Positions 34,912-46,778 of a stretch of DNA of 64,000 bases are shown here, one piece after another. The stretch's first letter is position 1; each line of letters opens with the position of its first letter. A program made the position numbers and the translations under genes. Location of the stretch: contig JAGTJM010000015.1 of the NCBI GenBank assembly GCA_020747015.1, forward strand, positions 62,001 to 126,000. The letters are read 5' to 3'. A model generated the notes under the pieces. It was given only the letters and a program-made list of their open reading frames with translations, made no database searches and was not told where the DNA came from. Origin of the DNA: Pyrenochaeta sp. MPI-SDFR-AT-0127 (lineage: Eukaryota; Ascomycota; Dothideomycetes; Pleosporales; Cucurbitariaceae).

Positions 34912-36018
34912 CTAGCGCAAGAATTCGGCGTTGAGATAGTCAACGAAGACCTCTTTTATCCTTGCTTTGGAGAAGCTATGCTGCCGATTCATGGTGATGA
35001 ACTGGCGGCGTATGCGCTGGAGCTGTGGCAGGGTCATTGGCGTAGCAGGAAGCTCAATTGGCTTCTCAACGTCTTGAACCTTGACCTCTCCTCCTCCCTC
35101 GCCAGCGTGGTCCTTCTGGTATAGCGTTATCTGCGCGAGGATATCAGACGTCGTCTTGTCGAGCTCGTAGAGGTAATTTTGCTCCGTTGCGGGTTTCTGC
35201 TAATTATCAGCAAGGGTGTAGTTTGGCTAGTTCAATGTACGTACCAGTACTGTTGCCAGATTTGGCTTGACAACCTTCATCTTGCCGTCACTGCCTACCA
35301 TGGCCTCCCATATCTGCTCGTTCGGCGGCGTCTCGTCTTCTTCGACCACGATGAACAGAGGGCTGTCCCACCTGGTCATGCCATTTGGCTCTTCATATCT
35401 GAAAATGAGGTTCTCAAAGTCTTCCTCGTCGTACCCCCCATCGTTGTCCTTGTCTGCCAGCAGCTTCTTGTTGTTCTCGCGACATCGCTCGACGGGCGTC
35501 CCTACATGCAACTCTAGGACTGTCAGCTCGCTGGCCCACTACGGCAGCACTGTAGGCACTGACCACGCAATTGGGTGTCTGCAAGGCCTTCGCCTCACAG
35601 TACAGCTGATACCTAAAGCCCTTGATGTAGTTCAGGCCATCTGCAATCACAATGTCGTCGCGCGACAGGACTCTCTTGACGGCAGAATATTCCTCCGCGC
35701 GCGCATCCTTCTCGGCTCTAGCAGTATGATAGACATTGCGGGACAGGCCGAGCGTCTGATCGTTGATGAGGTGCACTTTCAATCGGCGCACGCGGGCATC
35801 GGCGCTCGAGCTGGCGATCTTGTTCTCGAGATATTCCTTGAGTTGGAGGGCTCGTGTCGACTTCCCCGCCGACGGGTACCCTGGCGATGCTAGTCAGCGG
35901 ATATGGCTGCCACGGGGAGCGGGAAAAGGCACCAGAGATGAGCACAAGCTGTGGGGTCAGTCAGTCGAATAATATTTTTTATCTCATGGGGAAGGTGTGA
36001 CGGCCAGCTTACCGGCAT
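34912..36018 (-). CDS. KTI12: Kti12, P-loop tRNA-binding Elongator partner
   Basis: Five coding exons on the minus strand: 36013-36018 (6 nt, ATG CCG), 35933-35948 (16 nt), 35564-35880, 35245-35511 and 34912-35199. They give 297 residues. The Walker A loop GYPSAGKST occupies residues 8-16 and is split by intron 2. Downstream, RRLKVHLINDQTLGLSRNVY, the DDIVIADGLNYIKGFRYQLYC switch region, and the C-terminal helical tRNA-binding part (ending SFSKARIKEVFVDYLNAEFL) match Kti12, which supports Elongator in wobble-uridine modification. Introns 1-3 are 64, 52 and 52 nt. Intron 4 ends in tandem TAGCAG (exon 5 at 35199 or 35196). Exon 4 is placed at TTG 35511 with a GTCAGT donor before it. The gene is divergent from the short gene at 36590. 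Confidence 0.92.
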
Positions 36019-36589
36019 TTTCTTGCGCGTGTGTGTGTGTGTGTGTGCGCTGTGGTCGCGACGCTGCTGGATCTTCACTGTGTGGATTGTCCCAAAAGAG
36101 TCATACTCTCGATTTGTGGCTCGAGACGATGCCAATGCGTAGTCGCAGGGCTGCTCCCCGGCAGTTTCTCCCGCCCGCGGTGACGAAATCTCTCACAGGC
36201 TTGGACTTCCGCCTTGTTTGAGGCAGGGCCTCGGCTCAAGTGACCCCGATAGTGATTGTGCCTATCCTGCCACGCTGCCCTCGCTCTTTCTGCCTGTACT
36301 CTTGTTCTCCGCACGCCTATTCTTCCGATTCCAGCCTTTATCGAGATTGTCGGGCAAAGAGGGCAATATCCAGTCCCAAAGCTGCGAGCGAGATCCTTAA
36401 CAGAGGGATATTGGCGTAGGCCTATTCGCTACCGATTAATCGCCCGATACCCGCCAGTGCACCATCTCGATACTTTAACCTGCCGCTCCCGCACGCCGCA
36501 AAACGCTGCTGCAGCGACGTTACCTCTTCCCATTCTTTCAGCACCTGTTTCTTCCTGCATAGACGCATAGACTGCCTTTAGGATACACC
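36019..36589. promoter_or_regulatory. divergent promoter region, KTI12 and the short Gln-rich gene
   Basis: 571 bp between opposite start codons. An (AC)n tract lies about 10 bp upstream of the KTI12 ATG. The plus-strand leader is C-rich. No specific factor site is called. Confidence 0.4.
36029..36047. repeat. (GT)n dinucleotide run in the KTI12 leader
   Basis: About nine GT units on the plus strand, read as (AC)n in the presumed 5' UTR of KTI12, starting some 10 bases before its ATG. Confidence 0.85.
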
Positions 36590-36988
36590 ATGTCAAGAAT
36601 GCCCCAACAACCCTACGCCACACCCGCACGGCCGGCTTTTGCTCCCCTCCAGTCTGCTACGGCTTCCCACGCCACAAGCTACAGCAGCACTTCGAGTATT
36701 GCCTCACAATCATCAGCCGCCTCTGCGCCCCTTCCATCGCCCTCCAACCCCCATCAGCAGCAGTTCTTCGGCTCAATGAACCAGCAAATGCAGCAGTCCC
36801 AACCACAGCAACGCATGCAGGCTCCCCAACGACACCCAAGCTTTGAGTATCAACCGAACCGGGCTGGCGCAGGCCAGACTGCTGCTGAGACCACAAGCTA
36901 TCTGAACCAGGCGGCGCTGCTTGCCGAGGCGGCGAAGAGGGCTCAGATGGCTTGCGTTATGCGCGATATCGGCGACATGGAACTATAG
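36590..36988 (+). CDS. short Ser/Gln-rich protein of unknown function
   Basis: Single exon of 132 residues; the ATG at 36590 has the context ACACCATGTC. Residues 1-90 are low-complexity Ser, Ala, Pro and Gln (many QQ pairs). The last 40 residues form a probable amphipathic helix (YLNQAALLAEAAKRAQMACV) and end in RDIGDMEL. I do not recognise a named family, but the sharp change from disordered to helical sequence at the C-terminus and the good start context look like a real small gene. It could be a cofactor or subunit that docks through its C-terminal helix; this is inference. Confidence 0.65.
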   Translation: MSRMPQQPYATPARPAFAPLQSATASHATSYSSTSSIASQSSAASAPLPSPSNPHQQQFFGSMNQQMQQSQPQQRMQAPQRHPSFEYQPNRAGAGQTAAETTSYLNQAALLAEAAKRAQMACVMRDIGDMEL

Positions 36989-39349
36989 ACTTCGCCTCAA
37001 GACTTGGGCGCAACGTTATGGCTCCCTGCCTTTGCGCAACTTCTCATAATTGCGACGATATGGCCATCCTCTGGGAGAAGTCACGGTTAAAGTCGGCCTT
37101 GCTCGGTCGTACTTTTCATCGCCATTTGTGTGGGTCTGGATATCAGACTCTTCAAACACCATCAGAATCCCACTCCACACCGCACACTCCGGAACAATTT
37201 CTCTATGGCCGTCTTGTACCAATTCACCTTGCGGAATCCTCTCCGATACTGCGAAATCAATACTTCCCAGCCCAATATACTTTCGATACGGCCTTTTGAC
37301 TTTACTACACTTCACTGTATATACCTTCCGAGTTGGTAACGGAGTAATTACCATATTCTTACATTACCCGCAAGCACTTTGCATCCGATGACATTCATTG
37401 CTGGGAGTTACACGGCGAACACACTACAACGGCCCTTTTCATTTTTTATTTTTCACATGCTGGATGGAATTACCCTTCATTCGAGGAACTTGTTTTAAAG
37501 TACGGAGAATCCCAATTGGGTTTTGCATTGGGCTTTCTGTAGATGGATTATGCATGCAGATGCGGGACCATAGATAATCTAGAAATTTCCGCAATTTGTT
37601 CTCGCCTTATCGTTGCGGCTCGGTTACTTCCGCAGCGAAAGCCTTCGACGCACTGTCATGCTCACTCAAAACCAAACTCGTAGACACCTTTTGCCGTTCC
37701 GACAATGCCGAGCACCGAGGCCTTGCCAGCGAGTGACATACAAGTACAGTACACCCTAGCCTGACAGATCGCCTCACTATCGAAACACTTGGTGTCTTCT
37801 TTGCTCCGGTCAATGATTCAATACATGCACAGATATCGTATCAGGAATGTGATGCAGATTTTCGTATGTATGCCATGCCATCATTCAACCATACCTGTCA
37901 AAGATGAATACGAATGACATTATCACGTTCCAATCTCCTGACCGGTCTCTCAATTGTTATTTGTGAACCGTTGTTTGGTATGTATCGCACTCACCAGCAC
38001 CCCAGAACAAAGATCTTTCTTGTAACTCTTTTGGCGAACATGATAATTATTGAAATCCCTTTTTATGCACGTAAGCATTTCTATTTTAACATAGTTATTC
38101 ATGTCTTATTACCAATACAGCCGACAATAGCCACTTGCTTCTCAACCGTTATTTGCAAGCAACACATTCACTCGCCATGGCAATGTGCACGGCTGGGAGA
38201 ATCGTCATCACTCTGCACGAACTAAATAAGGTCAATAATTGGAGAACAAGTCTCGAACCAGAGTTGATCTGCGACCTCGCCGTTGTGCTTGAAAAGCACC
38301 CCACTCGATCCTTGACGATTTGGCGTTGAGAGTGTGGGGTGTGTGGAGTAGACTCAAGGGTGACAACGAATGAGTGCCAAACGTCGGAGCAAAAAAGCGT
38401 GGAAGGCGTATTACAGCGAAGCTAACAAAGACTTTCTCGACATGTTTTCTTTTCCAGGTCATGAGATGTGCTATGTCTGTCTTGAGGCTCTTACCATCTT
38501 AACTTTCTTTGCGCGATAACCCGTGCTACGCTCCCACGTCGTCAATAATTACTAAAAGCGGATTGCTTCAAAAGTTGCTGCATGGGTATTTGCTACATAC
38601 AAACTTTCCTACTGTGAGCTAATGTTTCATGGCGTCCCGCGTGATTCAAACAACGACGTTGTGTGTGTTTCTAGATCATGGAGCTGCCGTTGTATGGTCT
38701 TGTGACCTCTAAACTTGGAGTAACACCTGGCAAGTCCGTAGTGGACATCTCGCACAAGGACTATATAGAGTCCAATGAACTTGTTTCAAGATAGTCATGT
38801 TTGCTGTCCCGCATGTAGGACAACATTAGTCTGATTATTTTTGTGCAGAGCCTGTTCTCTGCATATCTGCCAATTACATGTATAATCGGATTTGAAAGTG
38901 AGTGCAAAGACGTGATTAGTTCACGCCATGATGTGTAGTATCAAGGGCCGATTGTCGTTTTTAGCGCTGATATAGTCTGAGTACTCCGTGGGGTGATAGA
39001 CCACACTCAGCCTGATGGACGAGCAGCATATATGCAGTGTTTCAAGGCAATGCATTGCTTGCATGGTTCAACTACCTATCGGATTTATAGCTTCTAAAAA
39101 GCACAAAGTATACTTTTGATAAATGATGCGCCACCCTTGAACCCACTATCTTATATTGAAGTAGTTGCTCACAATCGCCGAACACAGCCTCGTGCGGGGT
39201 CCATGCTCACCGGTTAAGAGTGATGAAGGACTATCGTGCGTCAACTACGCCCTCAGTATGGGAAAGAGGCGTGCGTCACAATACGTGGTGCGCCCACCAT
39301 TTTTGCCTTTTCTGAGGCTCAGCGTCCTTCAGTTCGATACCCCACTCGA
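36989..39349. other. intergenic region, no supported gene
   Basis: A 2.36-kb stretch, AT-richer than its surroundings. Frames up to 115 codons near 36950-37400 occur on both strands in the 3' flank of the short gene. None has a recognisable domain. No tRNA-like fold or repeat array was found by eye. Confidence 0.4.
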
Positions 39350-41279
39350 TCATCGACACGTCCCACCTTGACAGCACCTTTCCAAGCCTGGTGTCCACTC
39401 CCAGGAGGAAGGGTTGAACTCGTCTTCCATCTTACTGTCACACCTTGACATTGATGAAGCTGTTGGTGATGCGCTGTCACTGGGCTTGAAGGGCCGACTG
39501 AAGTCGACCAAGACAATGGTGCCCAATGTGCTGTCGTTGCTCGAGCCATACGAGCGTCCTGGTTTGACCATATATACAAGACTGCGTTCATCCAACACAC
39601 CGGTGACACTTCTTGCATGTGATGAACCTGATGGTAATACAGGGCTGAGTATGTCATGAAGGCGCTTCGAGCAAGGGCACCGGGACGTGGGTGGAGGCCA
39701 CATTCGAATTGGTGAATGTTGGTAGCGGGTGCTATCCACGAACTGCGGTTCCACCTCGTGAGCGCGCTGCTTGCCCTTCGCATTTGCTACTGGCTGGTCC
39801 AGAGGCGCTTCACGTCGTGACCCGATTCGGAGCCTGAAACAGGGAGGTTTTGAGGGATCATTACAGCATCGTTCATCTTCGACAAGATCGAGAAAAGATG
39901 TGCACGTGTTGTTGTACGCTCTGAACTTTGTTCGTGCGAGAATGAATGTCCTTGGTGAGACATCATACTTCGTGAACTCGGGGTGCTGACTCCAACTGTA
40001 CTGAGGTGGGGTGAGCATGAAGTTCGGGTTGTTGGAAGAGTCGACGAGTGCGGCAAGGATGTCATCTTTTGGCAGGTCTGGTCCATCGAAAGAGTCTTCA
40101 GTAGACGAGGATACGTCTGAGGAGGCCTCCTTTAGCCTCGTAACATAGAATGTGCGTGATTGTCGTGAGGATGCCTGCGCCCATTCACGTCGCGACTCCA
40201 CGATTACAGTTTCGCTGGTACATTCATCAACTTGGAGGGAAAGATCAGTCCAAGAATCATGTATCGGTCCTTGTTTATGTTGGCGGCGGTAAAGTCGTTC
40301 ATCCTTTTCTACGAACTCCGGCAGTGGTTGGGTGACTGGAAAGCGGACCCAGTGGTAGAAGGATGTGTAATCGATCTCTTCGACTTCAAAAGTCCCTTGA
40401 TTGGAAACCGCATAGAAATGCTCGTTTTGTATCTCGAATGCAACAGTCGATCCTATATCTGTGCCGTGAAAGTTCTCAAGCAGAAGCGGTTTCTCCCGGT
40501 TGGGTAATGGGAAACTTTTCTTCAGAGATATGCCATTAATTTCCCACTTGTGATGGCCATCATTGCCTATACCTGTATGAGTTCCGTAGTACAGATAGTG
40601 AGAGTTATGTCTGACAAAAAGTTTAGAGCTGGACGCAAGCTGAAATGCTCTAATAACTCTTCCCTCATTTGGCACGTGGACAGCGGTCGTAATTGCGAAG
40701 ATGTGATCAATGTTAGATTGACTCTCTCCTTCCACGTGAACAGCAAGTATTCCGTCGCTGTAGTAAAGCAAGGACACGCTGAAATCTCCCGATGATGCAA
40801 AGGCGGCCTCCAGTATTGGTCGAATAATGGTGGTGAGACAGAGCTGAACAGTGTCAAGTTTGGCATGTACATCCGATATGCGTACGATGTCACCTTTTAA
40901 GATACATAGTGTGCCCTGCCGATAGAGGAATGTATTTCCATGTCCAAGAATACGAGCTGAAAAGGGATATGCAGTTGAAAAAGCATGGCGCCTGTCGTAT
41001 ATAGCCTGTAGCGCTTGCTTGTACGTAATCCTTTCTGCTCGTGCGAGCCGAGCTTCTTCGGTGTATGGATATTGACTCTAGTCGGGCGTTAGATGTGTTC
41101 GCATTGTTACCGTCGTTCGACCTTCTGACCTCGATTGCGCGTCTGCAAAGCGTCCTTTCTTCCAGCAACACTTTCAGTTGGCGGCATGTCTGACCCAGGT
41201 GAATAACTTCGTCGAGAGATAAGTTTAATGCAATACAAAACAATATATCGAACGGTAGCCGATCGAGAGAGGTAGTCAT
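39350..41279 (-). CDS. F-box protein
   Basis: Two exons, 41130-41279 and 39350-41077 (minus strand), joined in phase 0 over a 52-nt intron (GTCAGA...CTAG) give 625 residues. Residues 4-50 (LDRLPFDILFCIALNLSLDEVIHLGQTCRQLKVLL) are an F-box, the Skp1-binding module of SCF ubiquitin ligases. The rest has repeated beta-like stretches (for example FYAVSNQGTFEVEEIDY) that may form a propeller or sandwich for substrate binding, but no named repeat is recognised. The C-terminal half contains low-complexity Ser-rich segments and a terminal Cys-rich tail. The target is unknown. Related proteins are common in Dothideomycetes. Confidence 0.85.
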
Positions 41280-41794
41280 GAAATCCGAAAAGACTTGTCG
41301 TCAACAAGGTTAAGGCAGGGAAAGATAAAGGTGGAGGCAAGTTGGCACGTGAAGCTACTCTTCATGCAGGCAATGACGGTGAAGACAGAAGAGGAAGCTG
41401 ATGAACTTGTACCGTAAGGCCAAATGAGGCTCAATTGTAGTAAGCGAAGCAGGTCAGGCGTGCATCCTCTATGTATATTTTTTGAAGGCGAAAGGCGGCT
41501 GCTGTCCATAAATTGGGGGATCGCTATGCGGCTCTGCAAAGCCCTTGGTGCTGCAAGGGATAGCTGGAGGGGCTTACCGCCACCATACATCTCTAATGCA
41601 AAAAATCCACGAGGCTGAGACGAAGCCTCCCACCAAGAGCGGGGTCTGCGGTTCTGCAAGCAGGAAAGGCTGACTACGACTAAGGTAGTTGCATCGACCA
41701 TGCTAATGAGACCGTTGAGATCGGTCAACTGACGCAGTTTCTCGCGATGGGGACCTTGCACGTCCAAAAATGTGGTGCCAAGACACGGCGCCAT
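41276..41794 (-). other. possible upstream ORF of the F-box gene
   Basis: 172 codons beginning ATGGCGCCG at 41794. Its TGA stop overlaps the F-box ATG as ATGA. Composition is not obviously coding and no domain is recognised. It could be a chance frame in the 5' region, a true upstream ORF, or the first cistron of a coupled pair. I cannot decide from sequence alone. Confidence 0.2.
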
Positions 41795-42939
41795 GCTAGT
41801 GGTCGGCCAATCACATCAGTCTGTAAGAGCCTCAAGTGCTTTCGGCCCTCTCCTCATTTTCTTACCAGCATATTGCATGAATCCGGATATAGTATGACCG
41901 TATAATCGCGCCGTGCTTTAGTAGGCCGAATGCAAACATGTCCGTCTTCTACTTTGTCCACTTAGCCTTTCGGCTATCCTAGCCAAATGCTCCGCCTCTG
42001 CACAGTTGTCCTTCTCAGCCTGCTTTTACAAATTTCGACCGCTATTGAGTTAGAGAGTGCTCCAGCCTAATGTCGTGACCAAGCATAGCAGGGTCCACAT
42101 GCGATGTGCCATGTGTTTGCAGCCACATATGAGCATTTGACAGCATCGAAACATGAAGACCAAGCCAAAGCAAGGTTCGTTCTCTTCGCCCTTTGCCCTC
42201 TTTAGAATGCTTCTTCCATTAAGGTTCGACACCCGATAGTGTACTCCGGTCTGACGAATAATATGCGGCGGGGATACGGGTTCCTGTAGAATAGAGCCTG
42301 CACTTGCAATATTGGAACCTCGATACAGGAGTACAGTCTATGCAGTAGCATCGTCCCTCTTAAGACACATGCTGCTACCATTTTTATTTCCAACGAATAG
42401 TGTGTGATGATACTGTAATGGAATTGGTTTGAAAAGCAACTCGGCCTGCATGATGCGCTGTGAGAGGCACGGCACATATTATCAAGCCAAGCCCTCATTA
42501 CCGCCGGCATCCTGGTTATCAGGCAAATAGAATTGACTGGGCCTGGTGTGTCGAACATTGGGAATTCTAGGATCGGCTGTGTGAGTGATGGGATCAACGA
42601 TGGCAGCGCGTAGACGTAGGTGTCAAACAAGGCTGTGCCCAACGCTGTGGGCGTCTGGTTGGCTGAAGTCTATTAGATAATTCACCAGGCGGGGTAACGG
42701 GCTCCCAACAGAACGATGAGCAAGTAGTGTCCAAGGGAAAGCGGTGGATACACGCTGGTGGGATGTACACAGCCGTTGAAAGTGTGGTCCAGAACTGATA
42801 GCTTCTGTAGCATCGCCTATTGGATGGGAGCTGGTAGCGAATAGAAATCCAGTGTGCTTTTCCCGGCCTGGTATCGACGACTGCGAGAGATGTCGGGGAG
42901 GTGACTCTATTTATCTCTATTTATCTCGTTGTATGTCGA
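41280..42939. other. intergenic region with two unsupported minus-strand frames
   Basis: This is the promoter side of the F-box gene and the 3' flank of the DUF3431 gene. A 172-codon frame (41276-41794) stops inside the F-box start codon (ATGA overlap), and a 146-codon frame (42202-42642) lies further up. Neither shows a recognisable domain. The first has an A at -3 before its ATG and is the better candidate for a real or upstream ORF. Confidence 0.35.
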
Positions 42940-44133
42940 TTACTCGTCTGGAGCGGCTCTTTGCCGCGGTTCGCTCTCCCAGCCAACGTAAGGCCAACCC
43001 TTCGGAAGGCTGGAGTATGGTGGAAGTGCGTACCGTCCCTCACAACTTCCCGGGTCTGTGCAGGTAAGTTTACAAAGCCCAAATACCTTACAATAGCATT
43101 CTTCTGCATGCGGGCAGTGGACTGGTTGTTTCCCAAAGATCACTGGTGTAGTTAGCATCGGTCAAGAGCAGAAGTGAACGTAAGGCTGTCGCAGAGCCGC
43201 ATCAAGGACCAGCCGCAACCAAATCACCCCAAAGGAGACTTACTATGCCATGAGTACTCAAACACTCGCCCACTAATGCTATCGTCTAGTGTTGTTTCGA
43301 TAATCCAGTCCCTATACCGTATATATTCCTCCTTCTTCCTTTCCCGAATCTTTTGCCGAGTCGCTGCAAACTGGGCACAGCAGCTCACACCTATCTGTCT
43401 CGGGACTTGTGTCCCAGGAAACAGATGCAAGAAGGCCTTCTTATAGTCACCGCCAGCATGTACAGCCTCCCTGTGTTCGCCCTCTTCCTCGAGCGGCTTA
43501 ATTTCGCTAGGGCAGCCTAGCGACCAGGCACAGCGGATATTCACGTAGCCTTCTTTCTCGAGGTAAGGCAACTGAAAATGCCGCAGCATGGGAAGGCCGT
43601 CATAATCAGGGTCATCGTTGTGCCATTGATAGCGGTTCGGATGGATGAAAAGAACGTTGTCAGGCAAGGAGTCGTACCGATCTATTATGTACCTGTCTCA
43701 GCCCATATATTAGCTTGCGATGAGTTCAGAACACAAAGGGTGCGTACGTCAAGTAGACCATACTCTCTCTGCCCTTGTTCTTTGGCACCGTCAGCGGCGC
43801 ATTGGGGTCATCCACCCTATAGATGTTCTTCTCCCAGTCCGGGAAATACTGGTGGAGCCATGTCGCGTTCTCGGATGCCTGACTTGCAACGACGACCGCA
43901 GTCTTCCGCGGCTTGATTCCTGCGTTCGCCTTCAACTTCTTCTCGTCTTGCGTGTGCGACGTTGCACTTGTCCGGTGGTCGTCGAGAAGCTCATCGGGTA
44001 GGTGGGCAAGATCGGCGAGTCCAGCTGCACCAACATTCTTGTCCCATATCTCGTACTTCAGATGGAGAAAGAGCGCAGTGATGAGAATGATATTAAGAGC
44101 GACAACTATGGTCTTTGCTGTGAGACGAGGCAT
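42940..44133 (-). CDS. DUF3431 family protein with N-terminal membrane anchor
   Basis: Exons 43748-44133, 43244-43692 and 42940-43142 on the minus strand join in phases 2 and 1 over 55-nt and 101-nt introns and give 345 residues. An N-terminal signal anchor spans about residues 8-27 (TIVVALNIILITALFLHL). The luminal or extracellular part contains AVVVASQ, ENATWLHQYFPDWEKNIYRVDD, SMVYLTYIIDRYDSLPDNVLFIHPNRYQWHND and a Cys-rich C-terminus (HCPHAEECYCKVFGLC). This is the DUF3431 pattern, a widespread fungal family of undefined function often proposed to be glycosyltransferase-like. A type II Golgi or ER membrane topology is inferred. The conserved cysteines near the C-terminus probably form disulfides. 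Confidence 0.87.
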
Positions 44134-45037
44134 GGCTCCACCCGGGAAGCTACCATGAGCTTGTGCGATAATGTTTCGTGCAAATCTGGGGAAGTTCGTT
44201 CACATGTTCACAGGGTGCAGGGGGGATCTGCGCGATGGCTGACTCCGGCCAATGAGGCCACGAGGAGTGTACTAGTCAGGAACTTGCTTTTTGGGCGTTG
44301 CTGTCAACACAAGCTTCTTTCACAAGTATGAAGAATCATTATTATTTTTGAGACATTTTATGACCAAGTTATGATGCAAATGGTGTGGTCTATCTTAGAA
44401 GCACACAATTGAGGAGCAGCTGTACCGTGTTTGGAATTTTCTCAGCGGATCTGCGCAATATACGGCTAAACGTTGATGATTAAAACGATCACTTCTCATT
44501 TAACGCGGCCTTCTTGCTGAGTGATAAGGTGGAAAGGTAAAACCAAGAGCGGGAGGGGCATACAACAGATCTCGTCCAGGGCATACAGTGGGCAAGGCCT
44601 CGCCTACAGGCTGACGTCGAGTCTTCGAAACGTTGAAAGACATGCCAAATTTAACCAAGTCTTATTAACATTAGCATTGGTGGAAGTCATGAATACCCCA
44701 GAAGAGTGAGGTCAATGGGCAGGAATGAGGCGGCTGTGCAATGAATAAGTACAGATATTGGAACATCTATGTGATTATTTCAGGAAAACGCACAACTCAG
44801 GATATATGAACAAAAGGACTATCTTTCTTCCAATGCGCCTCAAATGCCTCGTACACTCCAACGATATGCAGTGCGTTCTCTTTCATGTTTGCTGGTTGTG
44901 TGAGGATTGGCCTCCAATGGTCTTTTGGGTATATGGTCTAACAAGCTCAGGGATGTCAGATTGGGAGGTTAATCTAGGTGAGTATGTAGGAATCGTCTTC
45001 GAGAGCGTGGACGTGCCCACTCGCAATGGACATCGTT
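44134..45037. other. intergenic region, no supported gene
   Basis: Upstream of the DUF3431 gene and downstream of SNF4. A plus-strand frame of 111 codons (44758-45093) overlaps the SNF4 3' end and has no recognisable features. Confidence 0.4.
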
Positions 45038-46362
45038 CTATTCGTCCTCCACGCCTTCCAACAGCGTATGCTCCAGTACATCGCTCAGTGTGACAACGCC
45101 TTTGAGTTTGTTCTCTTCATCAATTACAATGAAGCGGTGGACGCGTGATCTGCGGATAGTGTCGTATATCGTCGACATGTTGTCATTCAAAGAGCAGGTA
45201 AAGATTCCGGGAAAGTCCTGGAAAAAATCAGTAACGTGATCCGTCCAGAGTATGAAACACTCACATCTGAACGTTTGAGCAGCGCATCTCCGACCGTCAG
45301 GTTTAGGTCATCGTACACTCCGCCCTTGATTAACGCAATGACGTCTACCGATTCAAAGACATTGAGGACGGTGCCTGCGCTAATTAGGTACAAAATACAT
45401 ATGTGAGCGGCACACCACATACCTGTCTTGTCCAGTATAGGCACGCTTGATATGGCCTTCTTCACAAGCATGTGGATCACGTCCATAACGGGTGTGTCCA
45501 TGGAGGCAGTCGCAAGATCTGTGTATGTGCCCACGTTGAGTTCCCTTAAAGGCTTCCGGAGCTTCTGCGTTTCTTTGACGTTGACAGCAATGAACTTGAG
45601 GATACGGTATTGTGTTATCACACTGACGACCATTGTCCGATTTGTTTCGTCATCCGTGTCGACAATTGGAATACGCCGGGCGCGTGATTCGAGCATTTTG
45701 CGACATGCTTCGTACACAGGTTTGTCGGGATGGACGGAGATAGTTTCTATAGGCTTGACGCCAAGCGCCTTCTCGATGTCTACTCAAGGTAAGCCGATAT
45801 CTGTTGTGGGAGAGCTGTGGCGCTTACCACGAAGGCTGTTCAGGCGGAACTGGTCTACTCTGGCCAGAGCATCGGGGTTCTGCCAGTAGTACTGAATGAC
45901 ATTTATGTAGTCGGAGGTGGTAAGTAGTCCGGCGAACGTGGATGTTTTGGAGTCCCAAAGTGGCGCCGATACAATACCTATACATTGGCTATTAGCTTTC
46001 GCATGCAGCAATCACGCACGCAATATGGTTACCGTTCTGGTTCAGGATGTTCAGGCTCTTCTTCACTAACAGCGCAGTGTCGAGCACAATCAAGCGGTAG
46101 CTGATAGGAAGCACATCGTAGCTTGTCCTTGCCTTGAGGAAGGCGCGAATGGTGCTCTAGGTCGCTGTCAGCCTTCCCGCTGTATGCCACTCTAGCATTC
46201 ACTGCATACTAGGCCGTCAAGCTGCTCGCGGTCAAGAGCGGTTCTCGGAGCAAGGCTTGGTCGTGATTGCTCGAGCAAACTCCGTGGTGTTACAAATGCA
46301 GGGCGCGCATCATTAATGAGGGGATTGGAGGCCGCTGAGTCGGCGGTGTCGACGCCAGACAT
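45038..46362 (-). CDS. SNF4: AMPK gamma subunit Snf4 (CBS-domain protein)
   Basis: Six exons (46210-46362, 46033-46156, 45828-45977, 45423-45779, 45265-45374, 45038-45217) separated by five introns of 47-55 nt give 357 residues. Four CBS repeats can be traced: SYDVLPISYRLIVLDTALLVKKSLNIL with APLWDSKTSTFAGLLTTSDYI; RRIPIVDTDDETNRTMVVSVITQYRIL; VMDVIHMLVKKAISSVPILDKTG with NVFESVDVIALI; and MSTIYDTIRRSRVHRFIVIDEENKLKGVVTLSDVLEHTL. This is the energy-sensing, nucleotide-binding subunit of the Snf1/AMPK kinase, which relieves glucose repression. FacB/Cat8, also in this window, is a pathway target in yeast. The residue pattern fits Snf4 from start to end. The ATG at 46362 (ATCATGTCTGG) is favoured. 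Confidence 0.94.
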
Positions 46363-46778
46363 GATGACTGCGGTGCTCCTTGGGTTGGAGCCGCATGGGG
46401 GGTCGTGTGACTACCAAGTATAACGTCCGCGGATGAGAAGAGCGCGCCCTAGTGGTGAGAAGCGTGGGATGTTGGCGAAATATGGAGGACGCAGAAAAGG
46501 TACCCCACCGATCCACGATTCGAGGTCCGTGCTTCCCCGCAGCAAGGATCAAGTTCACTATCCAGGTCAAATGAAGGTTCTTGAGTCATGATCATAGAGG
46601 GAATGTTCGATAGCTTCAGCCACTTTGACTTCCGAAACGCCTGGCTTCGTTGGTACAGTTAGAAAAATGAACTACACAGTGCCGCCCCCTGCTCAGAAAC
46701 AACTAAGCGCCTGCTTGTATCCTGCTCGGATGTGCTCTTGGGAACTGTATGAGAAATCCAACAGATATCCCTTCCTGC
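46363..46778. other. intergenic, SNF4 upstream region
   Basis: 416 bp between the SNF4 start codon and the 3' end of the PP2C gene, both on the minus strand. It must contain the SNF4 promoter. No specific site is called. Confidence 0.4.

Noticed and set aside
42220..42240. tRNA-like T-loop (GGTTCGACACCC)
   Set aside because: No matching acceptor stem, anticodon arm or A-box could be found around it on either strand.
42202..42642. 146-codon minus-strand frame
   Set aside because: No recognisable family, no splice links, and an unusual Cys/Met/Pro mix typical of chance frames.
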